10,270 bases of DNA from Alphaproteobacteria bacterium (GTDB lineage: Bacteria; Pseudomonadota; Alphaproteobacteria; UBA2136; UBA6156). The notes below the pieces were generated by a model, which made no database searches, had not been told where the DNA came from, and was given only the letters and a program-made list of their open reading frames with translations. Shown piece by piece: positions 7,962 through 10,270 of the stretch (within the stretch, counting starts at the first letter, position 1; the number at the start of each line of letters is the position of its first letter). The stretch spans positions 1-10,270 of the forward strand of contig JAIXZU010000012.1 in assembly GCA_027489415.1 (NCBI GenBank). The letters are read 5' to 3'. The translations under genes were made by a program, and so were the position numbers.

Positions 7962-9257
7962 CTAATAGTGAATATTCTGCTGCACATAGTTCCGGATACC
8001 CCTCGCCAGCGCATCAGCCAACTTCCTGCGGTAGTTCGGGTCACCCAGCTGGCGCTCTTCCTGCGGGTTGGAAAGGTATCCCATCTCCACCAGAATGCTC
8101 GGCACATCAGGGCTCTTTAGAACACGGAACCCCGCATACAGCACTTCATTTTTCCGCACTTCAGTCACACTGCCAAGCTCATCCAGCACACTGCGCGCCA
8201 GGTAAACGGAGTTATTCAACGTATCGCGCTGAACCAGCGAAAGCAGGATGCTCTGCACTTCCTTGCTCTCCTTGCCAAAGGCCACCCCCGCCAACACGTC
8301 ACGTTCGTTTTCACTGTTGGCAAGTCGTGCAGCTTCTTTGTCACTGGCCTTTTCACTTACCATATAAACAGTTGCACCTTTCACACTGCTCTTGGTCGGG
8401 TGAATGTCGGCATGCAGGCTCACAAACAAATCAGCGTTATTGCGCTGGGCCACACGCGGGCGCTCTGGCAGCGGAATGAACACATCGGTCTCACGGGTCA
8501 GAATCACTTCAATCTTGTCGCTGCGCAGCCTGTCGCGCACCAGTTTGGTCATTTCCAGCGTTAAGCCTTTTTCGCACAATTTGATTGTCTTGCTGCACGC
8601 ACCCGGGTCAACGCCACCGTGTCCCGCGTCCAGCACCACGGTCACACGCTCACGCGGCCCGCTGCTCACGTCGCGGGTAACTTGCGGCGGCACCACATCA
8701 GCAGGCTCATCTTCAATCTTGGTGGGTTTGGTCGGCTGCGGGGCATCACCCGTCGTCACCACATCTTCCGGCGGCGGCACATTGGTCGGCTTTTCGCCTT
8801 TTTTCAGCTGCACAAGGTCAATCACAAGGCGCGGCCCCTGCCCGCCCCGCGGCGGAATCCCAAACACATTGACACGGCCGGACTTCGTCAAATCAAGCAC
8901 CATCCGCACGGTACCAGGCCGGAAACGCCCAGCCCGCAAACCTTTGGCAAGCCCATCACCGGGCAACTTCACCATGTTGGGAGAGTTCTTGAACGTAATA
9001 TCCTGGAAATCCACCACCACACGCGCAGGCTCCGGCAACGTGAACCAGCGGAAGGCAAATTCCTTCTCAGTCGTCGCTTCATTAAACTGTAGCACAATCC
9101 GCGTGCGGCCGTTTTCCTGCCCAACCCGCATCTCTTCCACCAAACCGGGGGTATCGTTGCCGTCTTGGCTATTACCAACTAAAGGGGGCACAAACACGGC
9201 AACGGCCATAAAAGCCATCATCCCTGCTATCACCCATGGCCAGTGTGCGTGTTTCAT
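7962..9257 (-). CDS. amiC: N-acetylmuramoyl-L-alanine amidase (AMIN + Amidase_3)
   Basis: A 431-residue zinc amidase that cuts the bond between N-acetylmuramic acid and the stem-peptide L-alanine, mostly at division sites. Seen: a hydrophobic N-terminal export segment (about 8-27), an AMIN domain (about 40-150) that in this family targets the septum or peptidoglycan, a Pro/Thr-rich linker (about 155-200), and the Amidase_3 catalytic domain (about 205-430). Likely zinc ligands and catalytic residues are H213 (DAGHGG), E229 (LCEKG), H282 (SLHAD) and E391 (VEMGYLSN). The helix that autoinhibits E. coli AmiC would lie between about 300 and 350. The only two cysteines, C221 and C228, bracket a short loop next to E229. 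ATG 9257 directly follows the TAG of the upstream permease gene with no spacer, and an AGGA lies about 11 bases upstream, so translational coupling is likely. It could equally be named amiB or amiA; the family is certain. Confidence 0.94.
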   Translation of the reverse strand: MKHAHWPWVIAGMMAFMAVAVFVPPLVGNSQDGNDTPGLVEEMRVGQENGRTRIVLQFNEATTEKEFAFRWFTLPEPARVVVDFQDITFKNSPNMVKLPGDGLAKGLRAGRFRPGTVRMVLDLTKSGRVNVFGIPPRGGQGPRLVIDLVQLKKGEKPTNVPPPEDVVTTGDAPQPTKPTKIEDEPADVVPPQVTRDVSSGPRERVTVVLDAGHGGVDPGACSKTIKLCEKGLTLEMTKLVRDRLRSDKIEVILTRETDVFIPLPERPRVAQRNNADLFVSLHADIHPTKSSVKGATVYMVSEKASDKEAARLANSENERDVLAGVAFGKESKEVQSILLSLVQRDTLNNSVYLARSVLDELGSVTEVRKNEVLYAGFRVLKSPDVPSILVEMGYLSNPQEERQLGDPNYRRKLADALARGIRNYVQQNIHY

Positions 9258-10109
9258 CTAGGCGGAAGTCCTACCATCCAACAACCGCCGGCGCAAACCC
9301 TGTGCCAGCACATTAGTCCCGACACTGAGGCTTATCAGCACCACTGCCGGCCAAACTACCAGCCACGGCGCCACCAGCACGTCCCGCATCCCGTCACGCA
9401 GCATCCCGCCAAGGCTGGGCTGGGGGGCGGGTATCCCAAGGCCAAGGAAACTCAACCCCGCCTCAGCCACCATCGTGCCCGCCACCACCAGCAACGCCTC
9501 CACCACCAGCGGCCCAATGCAATTGGGCAGAATATGCCGCAGCCATATTTGACCTGTTGAAACACCACTTAACTTCGCCGCCTGCACAAACGCCAGCCCG
9601 CGCAAGCGCTTCACTTCAACGCGCGTCAATCTGCAAAAACCCACCCAGCCCAGCAAGCCCAGCGCCACCATCACATTCCCAATTCCCGGCCCCACCAGCG
9701 CCGCCAGCGCCAGCGCCAGCAAAAGCCCGGGGAAACTCAGCACAACCTCGGTCATCTTCCCCACCACGGTGTCAATCCATCCGTCAAACCACCCGGCTAG
9801 CAAACCAAGGGTAATCCCAATCCCCGCCGTCACCAGCAACACGACCGCACTCACCGTCAAACTCACCCGCACGCCGGAGGCCAACCTCGCCAGCACATCC
9901 CGCCCCAAATCATCCGTCCCCAGCCAGTGCAGCGCACTTGCGGGCTGGAAAGTCTGCGTCACATCCACCATTAGCGCGCTGCCCTGCGTCACCATCGCAC
10001 CCAGTCCAAGGCCCCCTACACATAATAGTATAAGCCCCACACCAATCAGAACCTTCAGGTCACTGGCAACAAACCGCAACTGCATCATCATCTCGCGCAT
10101 ATCAGGCAT
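9258..10109 (-). CDS. Peptide-type ABC transporter permease, DppC/OppC-like
   Basis: Inner-membrane permease of a dipeptide/oligopeptide/nickel-type ABC importer, pairing with the DppB-like subunit encoded just upstream. From ATG 10109 it has 283 residues: a first membrane helix (about 18-40), then the family signature HWLGTDDLGRDVLARL (61-76) with GVRVSL, about five further helices, and the EAA-type loop that contacts the ATPase (QAAKLSGVS then RHILPN, about 176-196). GLSFLGLG near 218 is also typical. The frame opens earlier (10136), but that would overlap the upstream gene by 35 bases. ATG 10109 overlaps it by 8 bases with GAGAG about 6 bases upstream; ATG 10100, one base after the upstream stop, is the alternative. 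The gene abuts amiC with no gap. The ATPase and binding-protein genes are not in the window, so the substrate cannot be told; dipeptides, oligopeptides or murein peptides are all possible. Confidence 0.9.
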   Translation of the reverse strand: MPDMREMMMQLRFVASDLKVLIGVGLILLCVGGLGLGAMVTQGSALMVDVTQTFQPASALHWLGTDDLGRDVLARLASGVRVSLTVSAVVLLVTAGIGITLGLLAGWFDGWIDTVVGKMTEVVLSFPGLLLALALAALVGPGIGNVMVALGLLGWVGFCRLTRVEVKRLRGLAFVQAAKLSGVSTGQIWLRHILPNCIGPLVVEALLVVAGTMVAEAGLSFLGLGIPAPQPSLGGMLRDGMRDVLVAPWLVVWPAVVLISLSVGTNVLAQGLRRRLLDGRTSA

Positions 10110-10270
10110 TCCGCACTCTCGGGTCAAGCATCGCACTCACCACATCGGCCAGCAGCACGCACAACATGTAAACAAGGGAAATCAGCAGCAAACAGCCCTG
10201 TATCACAGGGTAATCCCGCTGGTGTAACGCTTCCACCAGCAAGTTTCCAAGGCCGGGCCAGCCAAACACC
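10102..10270 (-). CDS. Peptide-type ABC transporter permease, DppB/OppB-like, C-terminal end (5' end cut by window)
   Basis: Only the last 55 residues are in the window (first full codon at 10269). They read as the typical end of a DppB/OppB permease: VFGWPGLGNLLVEAL, then RDYPVIQG, a final membrane helix, and a DPRVR near the C-terminus, with stop TGA at 10104-10102. This subunit forms the translocation channel together with the DppC-like protein. The stop overlaps the start region of that gene, which indicates one operon with coupled translation. Confidence 0.88.
   Translation of the reverse strand, partial: VFGWPGLGNLLVEALHQRDYPVIQGCLLLISLVYMLCVLLADVVSAMLDPRVRNA

Noticed and set aside
9690..9722. 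Tandem GCCAGC-like repeats
   Set aside because: They lie inside the DppC-like gene and encode alternating Leu and Ala of a membrane helix, so coding constraint explains them.

Overview
The window looks like an ordinary chromosomal stretch of an alphaproteobacterium. The main evidence is gene order: an AMIN/Amidase_3 amidase (amiC), then a class A penicillin-binding protein 1A (mrcA), then release factor 2 (prfB), all in one direction. That order recurs across Alphaproteobacteria, usually with rne upstream. Here the gene next to amiC is instead a peptide-type ABC permease. The order within the class cannot be assigned from the sequence alone.

Layout. Apart from the first gene, everything is on the minus strand, so transcription runs from high to low coordinates. 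At the right edge is the C-terminal end of a DppB-type permease (10102-10269, cut by the window). It overlaps a DppC-type permease (9258-10109), whose stop codon directly abuts the amiC start (9257). After a 118-base spacer comes mrcA (7843-5324), followed immediately by an intrinsic terminator. A short intergenic region with a possible extended -10 element leads into prfB (5238-4125), which is read through a classical programmed +1 frameshift. Then come a 1054-residue AsmA/YhdP-like envelope protein (4111-947) and an overlapping DUF192 lipoprotein (about 950-507). On the plus strand at the left edge is the C-terminal part of a DsbD/ScsB-family thiol-disulfide transporter (window start to 481). 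The DUF192 gene and the DsbD-like gene converge on one compact hairpin that can terminate both.

How the genes fit together. Most products work in the cell envelope: peptide import, peptidoglycan cleavage, peptidoglycan synthesis, an AsmA-type protein likely linked to lipid transport, a DUF192 lipoprotein, and periplasmic thiol chemistry. prfB is the exception and controls its own synthesis by recoding. Three of the envelope proteins (AsmA-like, PBP1A, AmiC) each carry one closely spaced cysteine pair in the periplasmic part, so they could be clients of thiol-disulfide chemistry.

No mobile element, CRISPR array, tRNA, rRNA or new defence-like system was seen. No gap between genes exceeds about 120 bases. 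The plus strand is C-rich over G in the stretches I counted, even in the one plus-strand gene, which suggests a replication-strand bias rather than recent transfer. The most noteworthy element is the prfB recoding site; the other observations are modest.
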